Assembly (NCBI RefSeq): GCF_902167145.1
Contig: NC_050101.1
Location: forward strand, 115,907,789-115,971,788
Direction of reading: 5' to 3'
DNA: 64,000 bases
Source: Zea mays
Taxonomy: Eukaryota; Streptophyta; Magnoliopsida; Poales; Poaceae
Below the pieces are notes generated by a model that was given only the letters and a program-made list of their open reading frames with translations, searched no databases and had not been told where the DNA came from. Numbering within the stretch: the first letter of the stretch is position 1; each line of letters begins with the position of its first letter. Of this stretch, positions 12,891 to 24,900 are shown piece after piece. Both the position numbers and the translations under genes were made by a program.

Positions 12891-12892
12891 AT

Positions 12893-14182
12893 TGAGAGCA
12901 CCTAGAGAGGGGGTGAATAGGTGATCCTGTAAAAAACAAATACTTGTAGCCACAAAACTTGGTTAAGTGTTAGCACAATGGAATTAAGTGGCTAAGGATA
13001 GAGCTCTTGTGAAACACAATAGTCACAAAGAAAACAAGCACAAGAGACACGGTGATTTATCCCGTGGTTCGGCCAAGTATAACACTTGCCTACTCCACAT
13101 TGTGGCGTCCCAATGGACGAGGGTTGCACTCAACCCCTCTCAAGTGATCCAATGATCGACTTGAATACCATGGTGTTTTTCTTTCTTATACTTTTCTCCC
13201 GATTGCGAGGAATCTCCACAACTTGGAGCCTCTCGCCCTTACAATTTATGATCACAAAGAAGCACAGAAGTAAGGGTGGGAAGAGCAACACACACAAGAC
13301 TCAAAGCACAAGCACAATCACGCAAACAAGTCACAACTTGAGCTCACAACACAACTCATGGAGTTCTCTACACAAATGGAGCTCAAGTTACTATCTCAAA
13401 GAATCGAATGCGCGAGAATGGAGTCTTGGTGCTTAGGAATGATCAAGGAATGCTTGGGTACTCCTCCATGCGCCTAGGGGTCCCTTTTATAGCCCCAAGG
13501 CAGCTAGGAGCCGTTGGAACCCAACAAGGAAGGCAATTCTTGCCTTCTGTCGAGTGGCGCGCCGGACAGTTTGGTGCACCACCGGACAACCACTGTAGCC
13601 TGTCCGGTGTGGATCTCCTTCCATTCCTGTCGCAGCCGACCGTTGGATCTTCGGGCTGGTTGGCGCACCGGACACTGTCCGGTGCACACCGGACAGTCCG
13701 GTGCCCCCAGCCGACCGTTGGCGTGGGCCACGCGTCGCGCGCGGATTGCGCGGCCGACCGTTGCTCTGGTGGCCGTTGGCTCACCGGACAGTCTGGTGCA
13801 CCACCGGACAGTCCGGTGAATTATAGCCGTACGGCACCGACGAATTCCCGAGAGTGGCCAGTTCGCTAGAGCCCAGCCTGGCGCACCGGACACTGTCCGG
13901 TGCACTACCGGACAGTCCGGTGCACTACCGGACAGTCCGGTGCACCCAGACTGAGCAGCAGTTGGCTGTACACAGCCAACTCTTTTCCAATCCTTTTTTC
14001 CTGATTCTAGCACTTAGACAAATATATTTGTACACAAAAACCAATGTACTAAGTCTAGAACCATACCTTATTGTCGATTTGCACTTCATCTATCATTTGG
14101 TATATAATTACTCACTCAATATGTGTTGGGCACTTAATCACCAAAATATACTAGAAATGGCCCAAGGGCACATTTCCCTTTC
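12893..14182 (-). repeat. Element B 5' LTR
   Basis: About 1290 bp, homologous to the other family LTRs but clearly diverged from A's. Palindromes occur at 13558-13600, 13660-13705 and 13790-13940, and the TATA box (reverse) at 13485-13491. Short ORFs across it are chance frames. Confidence 0.93.
13485..13491 (-). promoter_or_regulatory. TATA box of element B LTR
   Basis: TATAAAA on the minus strand, in the family context. Confidence 0.7.
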
Positions 14183-14183
14183 G

Positions 14184-15923
14184 GTTCCTCAAAAAGAGGC
14201 GTGTGATCAAGGGGGAGCACAAGAAGAACCAGCTATGGAGGAAGAAGCACCACAGGCCCCTCCAACTCAAGTCCGAGCGACGATCCTACGGAATCACTCC
14301 ATTGACCAGATTCTGGGTGACATAAGCAAGGGAGTAACTACTCGCTCAAGATTAGCTAACTTTTGTGAGCATTACTCGTTTGTCTCTTCTATTGAGCCTT
14401 TCAGGGTAGAAGAGGCCTTGCAAGATCCGGACTGGGTGTTGGCCATGCAGGAAGAGCTCAACAACTTAAGGAGGAATGAAGTTTGGAGCCTGGTGCCACG
14501 TCCCAAGCAAAATGTTGTGGGAACCAAGTGGGTGTTCCGCAACAAGCAAGACGAGCACGGGGTGGTGACAAGAAACAAGGCTCGACTTGTGGCAAAAGGT
14601 TATGCCCAAGTCGCAAGTTTGGATTTCGAGGAGACTTTTGCTCCTGTGGCTAGGCTAGAGTCTATTCGCATTCTGTTAGCCTATGCCGCTCACCACTCTT
14701 TCAGGTTATTTCAAATGGATGTGAAGAGCGCTTTCCTCAACGGGCCAATCAAGGAGGTGTACGTGGAACAACCCCCTGGCTTTGAGGATGACAGGTATCC
14801 CGACCACGTTTTTAAGCTCTCTAAGGCGCTCTATGGACTTAAGCAAGCACCAAGAGCATGGTATGAATGCCTTAGAGATTTCTTAATTGCTAATGCTTTC
14901 AAGGTTGGGAAAGCCGATCCCACTCTTTTCACTAAGACTTGTGACGGTGACCTTTTTGTGTGCCAAATTTATGTCGATGACATAATATTTGGTTCTACTA
15001 ATCAAAAGTCTTGTGAAGAGTTTAGCAGGGTGATGACACAGAAATTTGAGATGTCAATGATGGGCGAGTTGACATACTTCCTTGGGTTCCAAGTAAGACA
15101 ACTCAAGGACGGCACCTTCCTCTCCCAAACGAAGTACACTCAATATCTTCTCAAGAGGTTTGGGATGAAGGACGCCAAGCCCGCGAAGACGCCAATGGGA
15201 ACCGACGGACATGTCGACCCCAATAAAGGAGGTAAGTCCGTTGATCAAAAGGCATACCGGTCTATGATAGGGTCATTGCTTTATTTATGTGCTAGCAGAC
15301 CGGATATTATGCTTAGCGTATGCATGTGTGCTAGATTTCAATCTGATCCAAGGGAATGTCACCTTGTGGCTGTTAAGCGAATTCTTAGATATTTAGTTGC
15401 TACGCCTTGCTTCGGGATCTGGTATCCAAAGGGGTCTACCTTTGACTTGATTGGATACTCAGACTCCGATTATGCTGGATGCAAGGTTGATAGGAAGAGT
15501 ACATCAGGGACGTGCCAATTCCTAGGAAGGTCCCTGGTGTCTTGGAGTTCTAAAAAACAAACCTCCGTTGCCCTATCCACCGCTGAGGCCGAGTATGTTG
15601 CCGCAGGACAGTGTTGCGCGCAACTACTTTGGATGAGGCAAACTCTCCGGGACTTTGGCTACAATCTGAGCAAAGTCCCACTCCTATGTGACAATGAGAG
15701 TGCAATCCGCATGGTGGATAATCCTGTTGAACACAGCCGCACTAAGCACATAGACATCCGACATCACTTTTTGAGAGACCACCAGCAAAAGGGAGATATC
15801 GAAGTGTTCTATATTAGCACCGAGAACCAGCTAGCTGATATCTTTACCAAGCCTTTAGATGAGAAAACCTTTTGTAGGCTGCGTAGTGAGCTAAATGTCT
15901 TAGATTCGCGTAACTTGGATTGA
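14184..15923 (+). CDS. Element C pol C-terminal part (linker, RT, RNase H), partial
   Basis: A frame of 579 codons is open from the element B border to the TGA at 15921-15923. It has an acidic linker (14200-14340), the RT domain with [35 protein letters not shown] and catalytic YVDD (about 14970-14985), then RNase H with DSDYAGC, STAEAEY and [10 protein letters not shown]. No stop or frameshift is seen, unlike A's gag and B. The start shown is the insertion border, not a natural start. RT-RNase H copies the element RNA into DNA inside cytoplasmic particles. Confidence 0.9.
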   Translation, partial: VPQKEACDQGGAQEEPAMEEEAPQAPPTQVRATILRNHSIDQILGDISKGVTTRSRLANFCEHYSFVSSIEPFRVEEALQDPDWVLAMQEELNNLRRNEVWSLVPRPKQNVVGTKWVFRNKQDEHGVVTRNKARLVAKGYAQVASLDFEETFAPVARLESIRILLAYAAHHSFRLFQMDVKSAFLNGPIKEVYVEQPPGFEDDRYPDHVFKLSKALYGLKQAPRAWYECLRDFLIANAFKVGKADPTLFTKTCDGDLFVCQIYVDDIIFGSTNQKSCEEFSRVMTQKFEMSMMGELTYFLGFQVRQLKDGTFLSQTKYTQYLLKRFGMKDAKPAKTPMGTDGHVDPNKGGKSVDQKAYRSMIGSLLYLCASRPDIMLSVCMCARFQSDPRECHLVAVKRILRYLVATPCFGIWYPKGSTFDLIGYSDSDYAGCKVDRKSTSGTCQFLGRSLVSWSSKKQTSVALSTAEAEYVAAGQCCAQLLWMRQTLRDFGYNLSKVPLLCDNESAIRMVDNPVEHSRTKHIDIRHHFLRDHQQKGDIEVFYISTENQLADIFTKPLDEKTFCRLRSELNVLDSRNLD

Positions 15924-16710
15924 TTTATAGCATACATGTGTTTTATGTCTTTGATCAAGTTACTTTATGCATTTATGAGATTTATTGTTTATTTATGGTG
16001 CTCAAGTTGTGCAAGAGATCCCCGGACCTCACAAGTCCATGTGTGAATGATGCACATATTTAGAAGGAGAAGTGCTACAACTTGACCCTTTGAGACTAAC
16101 ATTTGTGTTTGAGTTTACTTAATGTAGTCTCAAAGGTGAATTGAAATGGAAAGGTGAACTTGGACCATGCAAAGACTTCCACTGCACTCCGGTATTAGTG
16201 TACTCACCTCCAAGTCCATTCTTATGCTCTAATTGCCTTTTTGCTCTTAATTGACAATTTTGGTGAGGCAATGGGGTTATAGGGCCAATAATGATCCCTG
16301 TTTTGGTGCTTAATGCCAAAGGGGGAGAAATTAAGGCCAAAGCAAATGGATCAGCTACCACTTGAGAATTTTGAAAATAGTAGAGTTAGAACTTTTGATT
16401 TGTCAAAATACTCTTATTGTCAAAATCTGGCCTCTTATGGGGAGAATTTATGATTATGGGAAAAAGGGGGAGTTTCTGGCTCTTGATCAAATTTTCCATT
16501 GGATTATCTCTCTTTATGCCCAAACAAGTGAGGTTGACTTAGAGATAGGAAAATGAATTTGATTTACAAAAACAAACCAGGTGGTGGCAAAGAATGATCC
16601 AAATATACCAAATTTGAGTCAAAAACAATTTGGTCTTCAATTTGAATCAATGTTGCATGTTTTGCATTGCTTTTGGATGTGTTGGCATAAATCACCAAAA
16701 AGGGGGAGAT
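15924..16710 (+). other. Element C 3' untranslated region with polypurine tract
   Basis: Non-coding and homologous to A's 6434-7219. The tract AAAAAGGGGGAGAT at 16697-16710 directly precedes the LTR. Confidence 0.8.
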
Positions 16711-17963
16711 TGAAAGGGAAACGTGCCCTTGGGCCATTCCTATTATATTTTAGTGATTAAGTGTCCAACACATACTAAGTGAGTTGAGTATGTGCCAAAT
16801 GAAAAGAGAAGTGCAAATCATGTAACAAGGTACGTTTCTAGACTTAGTACATTGTTTTGAGTACTAACATGTTTTGTCTATGTGCTAGAAACAGAGAAAA
16901 GAGAAGAAGAAAAGGACTTGGCTCTAAGCAGCCAACACTCAGCTCAGTCTGGCACACCGGATAGTGTCCGGTGGTGGTGCACCGGACAGTGTCCGGTGCG
17001 CCAGGCTGGCTTCCGGCGAACTGGCCGCTCTCGGGAGAATTTGGCGGCGTACAGCTATAATTCACCAGACTGTCCGGTGGTGCACCGGACTGTCCGGTGA
17101 GCCAACGGCCGCCAGCGCAACGGTCGGCCGCGCAATCCGCGGGCGACGCGTGGCCCGCGCCAACGGTCGGCAGGGGGCACCGGACAGTGTCCGGTGCGCC
17201 AACTGCCACGGCGCTGCAACGGTCATCTGCGCCAAATTAGGAAGGAGATCCGCACCGGACATGCTACAGTGACTGTCCGGTGGTGCACCGGACTGTCCGG
17301 TGCGCCACCCGACAGAAGGAAACTTTGGCCTTCCTTGTTGGCCTCCAATGGCTCCTAGCTGCCTTGGGGCTATAAAAGGGACCCCTAGGCGCATGGAGGA
17401 GCTACCCAAGCATTCACTAAGCAATATAATACTCCCACACTCCGTCTCCACGCACTTGATCGATTGTGTTAGTGATTTGAGCTCCGTTCTAGTTGTGAAC
17501 TCTCTGTGTTTCATCTTGAGCTCAAGTCTTGACTTGTGTGAGTGCGTGTGCTGCGGATTTGTGTGTGTTGCTCCCCAACCTTACTCCGTGCTTTCTTTGT
17601 GATCAATCTTGTAAGGGCGAGAGTCTCCAACTTGTGGAGATTCCTCGCAAACGGGAAAAGATATAAGGAAGAATACCGTGGTATTCAAGTTGATCATTGG
17701 ATCACTTGAAAGGGGTTGAGTGCAACCCTCGTCCATTGGGACGCCACAACGTGGAGGTAGGCAAGTGTTATACTTGGCCGAACCACGGGATAAACCACTG
17801 TGTCTCTTGCGTTGTCTTTCTTTGTGATTATTGTGATTCGCAAGAGCTCGCTCTATAGCCACTTGGTTCTATTGCACTAACATCTTTATAACCAAGTTTT
17901 GTGGCTATTAGTTGTTGATTTTTATAGGATCACCTATTCACCCCACCCCTCTAGGTGCTCTCA
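16711..17963 (+). repeat. Element C 3' LTR
   Basis: 1253 bp, TGAAAGGG...GGTGCTCTCA. Palindromes lie at 16956-17000, 17060-17100, 17175-17200 and 17250-17305. TATA box at 17371-17377. Confidence 0.94.
17371..17377 (+). promoter_or_regulatory. TATA box of element C LTR
   Basis: TATAAAA in the family context GGGGCTATAAAAGGG. Confidence 0.7.
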
Positions 17964-18470
17964 ACTCTCTTCCAAGTTCATACTTATGCTCTCATTGCCT
18001 TTTTTCTCTTAATTGACATTTTTGGTGAGGCAATGGGGTTAAAGGGCAAAAAATGATCCCATTTTGGTGCTTAATGACAAAGGGGGAGAAATTAAGGCCA
18101 AAGCAAATGGATCAGCTATCACTTGTGAATTTTGAAAACAATAGAGTTAGAACTTTTGATTTGTCCAAAATACTCCTATTGCAAAATTTGGTCTCTTGTG
18201 GGAGAGAACTTTGATTATGGAAAAAAGGGGGAGTTTTGGCACTTGATCAATTTTTCTCTTGGAACATCTCTCTTTGTGCCCAAACAAGCGTGTTTGACTT
18301 AGAGATAGGAAAATGAATTTGATTTGCAAAAACAAAATAAGTGGTGGCAAAGAGCGATCCAAATATGCCAAATTATTGTCAAAAACAATTTTGTCCTCAA
18401 ATTGCATTGATGTTGCACTTCTTTTGGTTGCTTTTGGTTGTGTTGGCATAAATCACCAAAAAGGGGAGAT

Positions 18471-19713
18471 TGAAAGGGAAATGTGTCTTTGGGCCATTTC
18501 TATAATGTTTTGGTGATTAAGTGCCCAACACATTTAATTAAGTTCTTTTGTGCCAAATAAAGTGAGAATTGCAAATCAAGGCAAAAGGTATGTTTCTAGA
18601 CTTGGTGAATTGTTTTATGTACTAACATGGTTATCCAAGTGCTAGAAACAGTGCTGAGAAGAAGAGAATCGAATTGCAAAAAGACTTGGCTGTGTGCAGC
18701 CAAACTTCAGCTCAGTCTGGCACACTGGACTGTCCGGTGGTGCACCAGACAATGTCCGGTGCGCCAGGCTGGTCTCCGGTGAAATGGCTGCTCTCAGGAA
18801 AAGGATCAGCGGCGTACGACTAAAATTCACCGGACTGTCCGGTGGTGCACCGGACTATCCGGTGAGCCAACGGTCACCTGAGCAACGATCGGCCGCGCAA
18901 TCTTCGCACGACACGTGGACTGCTCCAACGGTCAGCTGGTGCACCGGACTGTCCGGTGTGCACCGGACAGTGTCTGGTGCGCCAATCAGCCCAGAGGAGC
19001 AACGGTCGGATATGCCAAATTTGGAAGGAGATCACGCACCAGACACGCATCGGACTGTCCGGTGCGCCACTCGATAGAAGGCAAGGATAGCCTTCCATGT
19101 TGATCTCCAATGGCTCCTAGTTGCCTTGGGGCTATAAAAGGGACCCCTAGGCGCATGGAGGAGACACCTAAGCATTCACTAAGCATTCTAAGACTCCCAC
19201 ACTCCGCCTCCGCGCATTTGATCGATTGTGTTAGTGATTTGAGCTCTGTTCGAGTTGTGAACTCTCTATGCTACGTTTAGAGCTCAAGTCTTGGCTTGTG
19301 TGCGTGTGTGTGCTGCGGATTTGTGTGTTGTGTGTGTTTCTCTCCTAGCCTTACTCTTGTGCCTTATTTGTGATCTTTATTGTAAGGACGAGAGGCTCCA
19401 ACTTGTGGAGATTCCTCGCAAACGGGAGAAAAACTATAAGGAAGAAAGTCGTGGTATTCAAGTTGATCATTGGATCACTTGAAAGGGGTTGAGTGCAACC
19501 CTCGTCCATTGGGACGCCACAACGTGGAAGTAGGCAAGTATTACTTGGCCAAACCACGGGATAAAAATCGCGTGTCACTTGTGTTGCTTTCTCTGTGATT
19601 ATTGTGTTCACAAGAACTCGCTACTTAGCCGTACTAACACCTTAAACTAAGTTTTTGTGGCTATTAGTGTTTATACAGGATCACCTATTCACCCCCCCAT
19701 CTAGGTGCTCTCA
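18471..19713 (+). repeat. Element D 3' LTR
   Basis: 1243 bp, TGAAAGGG...GGTGCTCTCA. Palindrome region 18718-19060, TATA box 19133-19139. Several palindrome arms carry mismatches, so it appears older than A's LTRs. Confidence 0.93.
19133..19139 (+). promoter_or_regulatory. TATA box of element D LTR
   Basis: TATAAAA in the family context. Confidence 0.7.
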
Positions 19714-20088
19714 GTGACCAAGGGGGAGGTTCCTGTTGGGGTTGACCGACGAGGACATCAGTCTTCTATGGAGGAGGATTGTGATATCCTGGCCTTGGGT
19801 GGATTGTGTGATATACTAGTCCAAGGCTTTAATAGAATTAATAGCGTACTCATACCAACAAGGTGTATCTTCTTCTTCGGAAGTCTATCCTGAAAGACCC
19901 TCTAAGTTAAGCGTGTCTGGCCCAAAGCAATCTTAGGATCGGTGATCGACCGGGAAGTCTTCTCGGGTGCGCATGATTGAGGACAAAGTGCGCACAAAGA
20001 CCTCGTGTTAGTTTGTGGGGATGATCTATGATCCTAGAGGGCTGATAGGAGTAAGTACTACCGGTATGAAAGTGGATGGGATGTTACA
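19714..20088 (+). mobile_element. Cassandra-type TRIM: end of internal region and 3' LTR
   Basis: 19780-20088 starts TGTGATATCC and ends GATGTTACA (TG...CA, 309 bp). It is preceded by a purine-rich tract (GGAGGAGG, 19769-19777). Its centre (about 19843-19973) resembles plant 5S rRNA. Known: Cassandra elements are short non-coding retrotransposons whose LTRs carry a 5S-like sequence with pol III promoter boxes. 19714-19779 would be the tail of the tiny internal domain; the rest, with its 5' LTR, was displaced leftwards by element D. Right flank 20089-20093 (ACATG) should be the target duplication. Confidence 0.75.
19843..19973 (+). other. 5S rRNA-like core of the TRIM LTR
   Basis: CATACCA near the start, AAGTTAAGCGTG (A-box-like, 19904-19915), then TTAGGATCGGTGA (IE/C-box-like, about 19932-19945) and GGGAAGTC (about 19952-19959) occur in the order and near the spacing of plant 5S rRNA. 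Several positions differ from functional 5S, so it is a 5S-derived retrotransposon sequence, not an rRNA gene. Confidence 0.75.
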
Positions 20089-20575
20089 ACATGCTCTAGC
20101 GCGTCAATGGTCATCTTCAGGATTACTAGTAAACCGACTCAATTTGTTGACACTAAAAGAGATGTCTGGTTTTGTAGCACCAATGAAATACATGAGTGAG
20201 TCAATAATCTATGAATATCTCAATTGGTCTCTACCAATTCTCATGTTCTTTTGAAGGATCAAACTAGGATCATAGGGTGTTGGAGACGGTTTGTTATCTT
20301 TATAGCCAAAATGACTCAATCGTTTCTCCACATAATGAGATTGTATTAGAGTAGTAATCTCATTCTCTCCCTTGATCAGCTTGATGTTTAGAATAACATC
20401 AGCCTCACCTAGATCCTTTATATCAAAGCTTTGGCACAAGAAAGACTTGACCTCGTTGATCACGTCAAGGCTTGTTCCAAAGTTTAGTATGTCATCAACA
20501 TACCAGCACAATATGACTCTTTGACCCCATTATGGCGGTAGTTACACATCGATCAGCCTTATTGACACTAAAGCT
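20089..20575 (-). pseudogene. Decayed Ty1-copia RT/RNase H remnant
   Basis: Read on the minus strand: CWYVDDILNFG (RT active site, near 20505-20475), FDIKDLGEADVI, HFGYKDNKPSPTPYDPS, then SLMYFIGATKPDISF and KLSRFTSNP. This is the standard order at the RT-RNase H boundary of copia pol. Stops and frame changes are present on both sides. It differs from the Opie/Ji pol above, so it is a separate, older family. The TRIM LTR is inserted at its C-terminal end. Confidence 0.85.
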
Positions 20576-21540
20576 TGCTTATATGAGTGTTAAATGGAAT
20601 TTCTATAAAAAAATGTTGGGGTTCTTTAAAAAATAGTCTAAGAGAGAAAGTGAGATTGCACTCAGACATAGATGGTAAATCTGATAAAACAGTACTTGAT
20701 GTTAGCATGCTAGCATCCTAATCATTTTTTCAATAGATATGTTACAATTTTTAAATAGGAATAGTATATTTCTATTGACATGTAGAACTCATCTTATTAA
20801 ATTTTGAATACCAATTAACTAGTGATTATAAAAATATTTATTAAATTTTGGCACCATAATAGTTGTGATACTAGAGCTCTGACTAACTTTGAGCATTTCT
20901 TGAGGTAACAAAAGAAAACTAGAAGTTCAACGGACTAAAGCGAAATAGCCATTGACTTCAAAGCAAAATAGTCATTTTATTCACCTGTTTGATACTCCCC
21001 TTGTTCTAGTTTATAATTTATTGGACTTTTTTTATCCCAAGTTTCACGGACTCATTTTATTAAAAAATCATAATTATTATTAATTTTATAGCGGTATTAT
21101 TTATCATATAATATTTAAGTATGGCTGTGAATTATTCATTTTTTCAAAAAAAAAAAGAATAAGATAAGCCAGTTAAACTTGATAAAAAAAGTCAAACGAA
21201 TTATAAACTAAGATGCAAAGAGACAAAAGTGGATAAAATGACGTGGAGGACAAAACAGAGTTCGAATTAGCGCCACCTGTATCGGCTTAACTTTTATAAT
21301 GGCACGTAAGAAAAAGACTCACCAACCAAACACAGGACATGAATGATTCCATCCCTAAAATCATGAAACATAACATTGTCCCCTTCAAACATAGGACATG
21401 AACAATTTCAACCCTAAAACCATGCAACACGGATGGTTCGGTTTCATCCCCTACAAACATTGATTCCATGATTCCATCATAAAAAACAGATATAAATCAC
21501 TCCATTCCTCGTCCTCAAACCAACACACTAACCTAAAAAA
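20576..21540. other. AT-rich intergenic stretch
   Basis: No coding sequence recognised. Contains one Stowaway-like MITE (20995-21221) and low-complexity A/T runs. It separates the retrotransposon block from the 3' end of the kinase gene. Confidence 0.5.
20995..21221. mobile_element. Putative Stowaway-like MITE
   Basis: CTCCCCTTGTTCTAGTTTAT at the left matches the reverse complement of the right end (AATTATAAACTAAGATGCAAAGAG) at most positions. The left end follows a TA dinucleotide. The interior is AT-rich and non-coding. Confidence 0.5.
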
Positions 21541-21924
21541 ACAAGAATGAAATGATTGGGGCGTTTGGTGTACTGTAAAATTGCGAATTGGCCATCATAA
21601 TAGCTTGAAGTAGTTTAGAAGCATTTACATGATTACATCAGCTGCGATTGGTACAGGGTACACAGGTACAAGTTCGATACAGACATAAAACGTGAAAATA
21701 CATTAGCTCAGTCAGTTACCCTCTGTGCTTAACAAACCTAACCATCCCCCCAGCATTATGTGCCGCTACTGGCAGAGCATGGACACAAGAGGCCACCTCG
21801 GGTTTTTCTAAGGCTGGCAACTTCTCAACAAGATGGTCAGGTTCTAAAACTTAGATTTGGGATATGCAGATTGCCCTCTGACGGCGTACAGCAGCCCAAC
21901 ATTAAAACGAGATTTTCCTACGGG
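21541..21924 (-). other. Probable 3' UTR of the GSK3-like gene
   Basis: Non-coding sequence directly after the stop at 21925-21927. The exact polyadenylation site cannot be read with confidence. Confidence 0.4.
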
Positions 21925-24900
21925 CTACGGTCCACTCCCAAATAAGGAACCGAATCCTGAATGCCGTCGAGCATGCTCTGGTAATAGCCTGCTGACAAGC
22001 TCCGGTGGTGCGTTTGCTAGCTGCAAAGGAAGGGAACACAACAAATGATTATATAGCTCAGGGACCTATGCGGTTTAAAGGAAAGCGTCAGTCCAGATTA
22101 TAAGGAAGCAATCATGCAAGACACACGTGACCGCGCCACTGAGTTTAACTGCCTTCACGAAGTGAAGGGCGGCTGGGATTGGATTGTGGTGGGGAGTCAT
22201 ATTGGGGAGATGAGGCTATTTCCTTGTTCCAACAGTGCCTACTCCTTCCCCATGTTAATAACCCTAGCCGCCTCCATTTCATACAACTTATCTATACAAC
22301 TTATCTAAGAGCAAGGCTAATAATATAGCCTGTTTCTGGTATGGATCTTTGCACTTCATCCATGTAGTAGTTACCTCTTCACTAACAATATATGGTCCAC
22401 TTTCTTCCCCCCACAAAGTTTTTTTGGTTCTTGTGCATAATCTAGCTGTAAACTTACAGCCACAGCCCAACACACTTAGCCCTTGTTCGTTTACGTCGGA
22501 TTGCACCCGGAATCGTTCCAGCTAATCAAAGTCTATATAAATTAGAAAAGCAATCCGGCTAGGAATCGTTCCGACCCATCAATCCGGTATAAACGAACAA
22601 GGCCTTAGGCCTTGTTCGTTTTTGTCGGATTGGTGGGTCGGAACGATTCCTAACCGGATTGCTTCTCTAATTTATATAAACTTTGATTAGGTGGAACGAT
22701 TCCGGGTGCAATCCGACACAAACGAACAAGGCCTTAGGGTTGTTCGGTTGCATCTGGATCGAAGGGGATTGGAGGGGATTAAATCCCTCTCTAGTCAAAA
22801 TTGAATAGAAGATAATTTAATCCCTATCAATCCACTCCAATCTAGACACAGCCGAACAAGGCCTTAGGGGTGTTTGGTTCCCACCTCCTAAACTTTAGTA
22901 TCTAAATTTTAGTCACTTTTAGTCCCTAAATTGCCAAACGGTATAACTAAATGAATCCTTGCAAAGAGAAACTCTAGGGACTAAGGTTTAGTCTCTAAAG
23001 TTTAGTAGGGCAACTAAAGAAACCAAACACCCCCTTAAAAAAGCCAAATCACTTATTTTCAGATAGTCATGTTACTAACAACCCATCTCTCATCCACCTT
23101 GTGGCTTCGACATCACCCACCCTACCATTTACCCAAACTGTACAATACAGGCCCCATGAATGCCACCAATAGCTATCACCACCTGAAGAATTGCCCTAAT
23201 ATGCTAGCAGTGTGTTCCTCCTTCAGGCATGCTATCTAGAAAGAAAGCAGCACTCATATATAATGAACCATGTTGTTGCAAAAAAGCAGGGCACAATGCA
23301 TGACAGGCAACATAGAACATTGCAAGACATGTTCGGTGCATGTGATTTTACCACTAATGCATATCATCATGTATTCGTGTGTCAGTAAAATGACACCATA
23401 ATGAAGTATACAGTGAATGTATTAACACTATTTTCCTGTGGCCAATTGACATCATTTTTCATATGTAATCAAGCTTTCAAAAAGGACTAATATTTAGGGA
23501 CACAATGGGAAACATTTTTGTCCTGGAATCACTTACTTCCTGCTTAAAGTTGAATAGTGGAGGAAATGGGCGTCCATTAGGGAGTCTTGCATGTGATTCT
23601 CGTAATTCGTCAAAGAATGAATGAGCACACGCCTCAAGCTAGAACAATAATTCAAACAGCAATGAACTCAAGTCAGCAAAAAGCGAGGTTAATATACCGT
23701 ACAAGTATATTCACATATATGAACATATGACTAAAAGTTTATGCATTTACCTAGACACAAAGGCAACATAGGTTTGCAGAATGGTAGAGCACAGGTGCTA
23801 CATTAGCACTAGCACACCGGTTACAATTTGTGGATGGTGGATCTCTTATCAACACTTTATTATGTTGATTGTTTTCTCAAATGGGAGAGCTGCGTGTCAT
23901 TTGATTAAGAAAAGAGGAGTGCAAGGGAGAGGCAAAGCCAGCTCCTACCAGCCCAACACAGTTATTATTATTGTTATGTTGATTTGGTGCAAATTTTAGT
24001 CTCCATTACCAAGCATAAGCAACAAATGAAGTATAAATTTAGGCTTCAGAAAATTTTAATTTTTAAGTTCAAAGTTCTTGTGTAGTTTGTATGTCTTGTG
24101 GTTTTGGTATACTCAAAAAGTCAAAATCTATTACAAAGCATGCACCTAGTAGAACAAAATATGAAGTCATGAGAGCTTCAGGTTGATTGTTTCTTCATCA
24201 TGAATTTGTATGAGAGAGAAGACAAAATCAGTGAAGATTTGAGAAGCATAACATTATATGTTAACAATTTGATGTCCCACTGACATATAGCCTTGAGATG
24301 ATGATGTCAATTTATTTTAAGTGGCATAATGAGGATGACACAATAGAAGATGAAAAAAACTTACTGCGCTACATCGCAGATTCGGCGAATACTGAAGAAG
24401 ACGGGAAACAAGATCTATTGCTTCTGGAGGCATTCTCTTGTGGAAGATCTGCAGCATAACCATTGTGATAAGGACTCCACCATCAGGAACATCAAGAATA
24501 AGGGAGATCATATTGTACACATGATAATAACATAAACATTATTGTTTGCCATCTATTATAACTTATCGAGATATCCAGCGTACAAAACTGAATGGGGCTG
24601 ATATTCCATTTTAATGAGTGGCAATATGGTCGGTCATATAGGATCAAAAGAACTCTATTGCAATTTAGAAATGGTGACGATGCTGAGAAATTTGCTTAGT
24701 AAGAAAAAATAATGGGCAAAACACCACTGAGATTATGTGCTCTCCACCTGAGTGACCATATCAACAGATTTTGTTTACGCCCAGTTTGGATCATTGGAAT
24801 TGAATTCCATTCTAATAATAATAATTTAGGCATATATCAATTAAGCTAATTCGGTTTTATGCAAAATATATTTGTATACTATTATTAGCAAGATGTCGGA

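Larger units (their letters stand above)
8444..14182 (-). mobile_element. Element B: Opie/Ji-type copia, minus strand, split by A
   Basis: Reading leftwards: 5' LTR 14182-12893, primer-binding site 12890-12880, gag 12842-10489, then pol from about 10479. Pol stops inside reverse transcriptase at 8444, where element A is inserted; the rest of RT, RNase H and the 3' LTR must lie left of the window. On its right edge it abuts element C's pol in mid-coding sequence, so B is inserted in C. The LTR edge reads ...CCCTTTCG instead of ...CTTTCA, a one-base change at the terminal dinucleotide. Confidence 0.93.
14183..17963 (+). mobile_element. Element C: Opie/Ji-type copia, 3' part
   Basis: Enters in mid-pol at the edge of element B's LTR and continues through RT, RNase H, 3' UTR, polypurine tract (16697-16710) and a complete 3' LTR. 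The bases after it (17964 on) match the 3' UTR of another family member (element D), so C is inserted in D. ACTCT at 17964-17968 should be its right-hand target duplication. The 5' part is off-window. Confidence 0.93.
17964..19713 (+). mobile_element. Element D: Opie/Ji-type copia, 3' UTR and 3' LTR only
   Basis: 17964-18470 matches the 3' UTR of elements A and C and ends in a polypurine tract (18457-18470). 18471-19713 is a complete LTR. The rest of D lies left of the window because C and everything nested in it interrupts D. GTGAC at 19714-19718 should be D's right-hand target duplication. Confidence 0.92.

Noticed and set aside
13854..14183. N-terminal 110 codons of the 689-aa ORF 13854-15923
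   Set aside because: This part reads element B's LTR in antisense. The true element C sequence begins at about 14183, so the fusion is an insertion artefact.
19843..19973. A genuine 5S rRNA gene
   Set aside because: Single copy, several changes from the plant 5S consensus and located inside a TG...CA repeat, so a 5S-derived retrotransposon LTR fits better.
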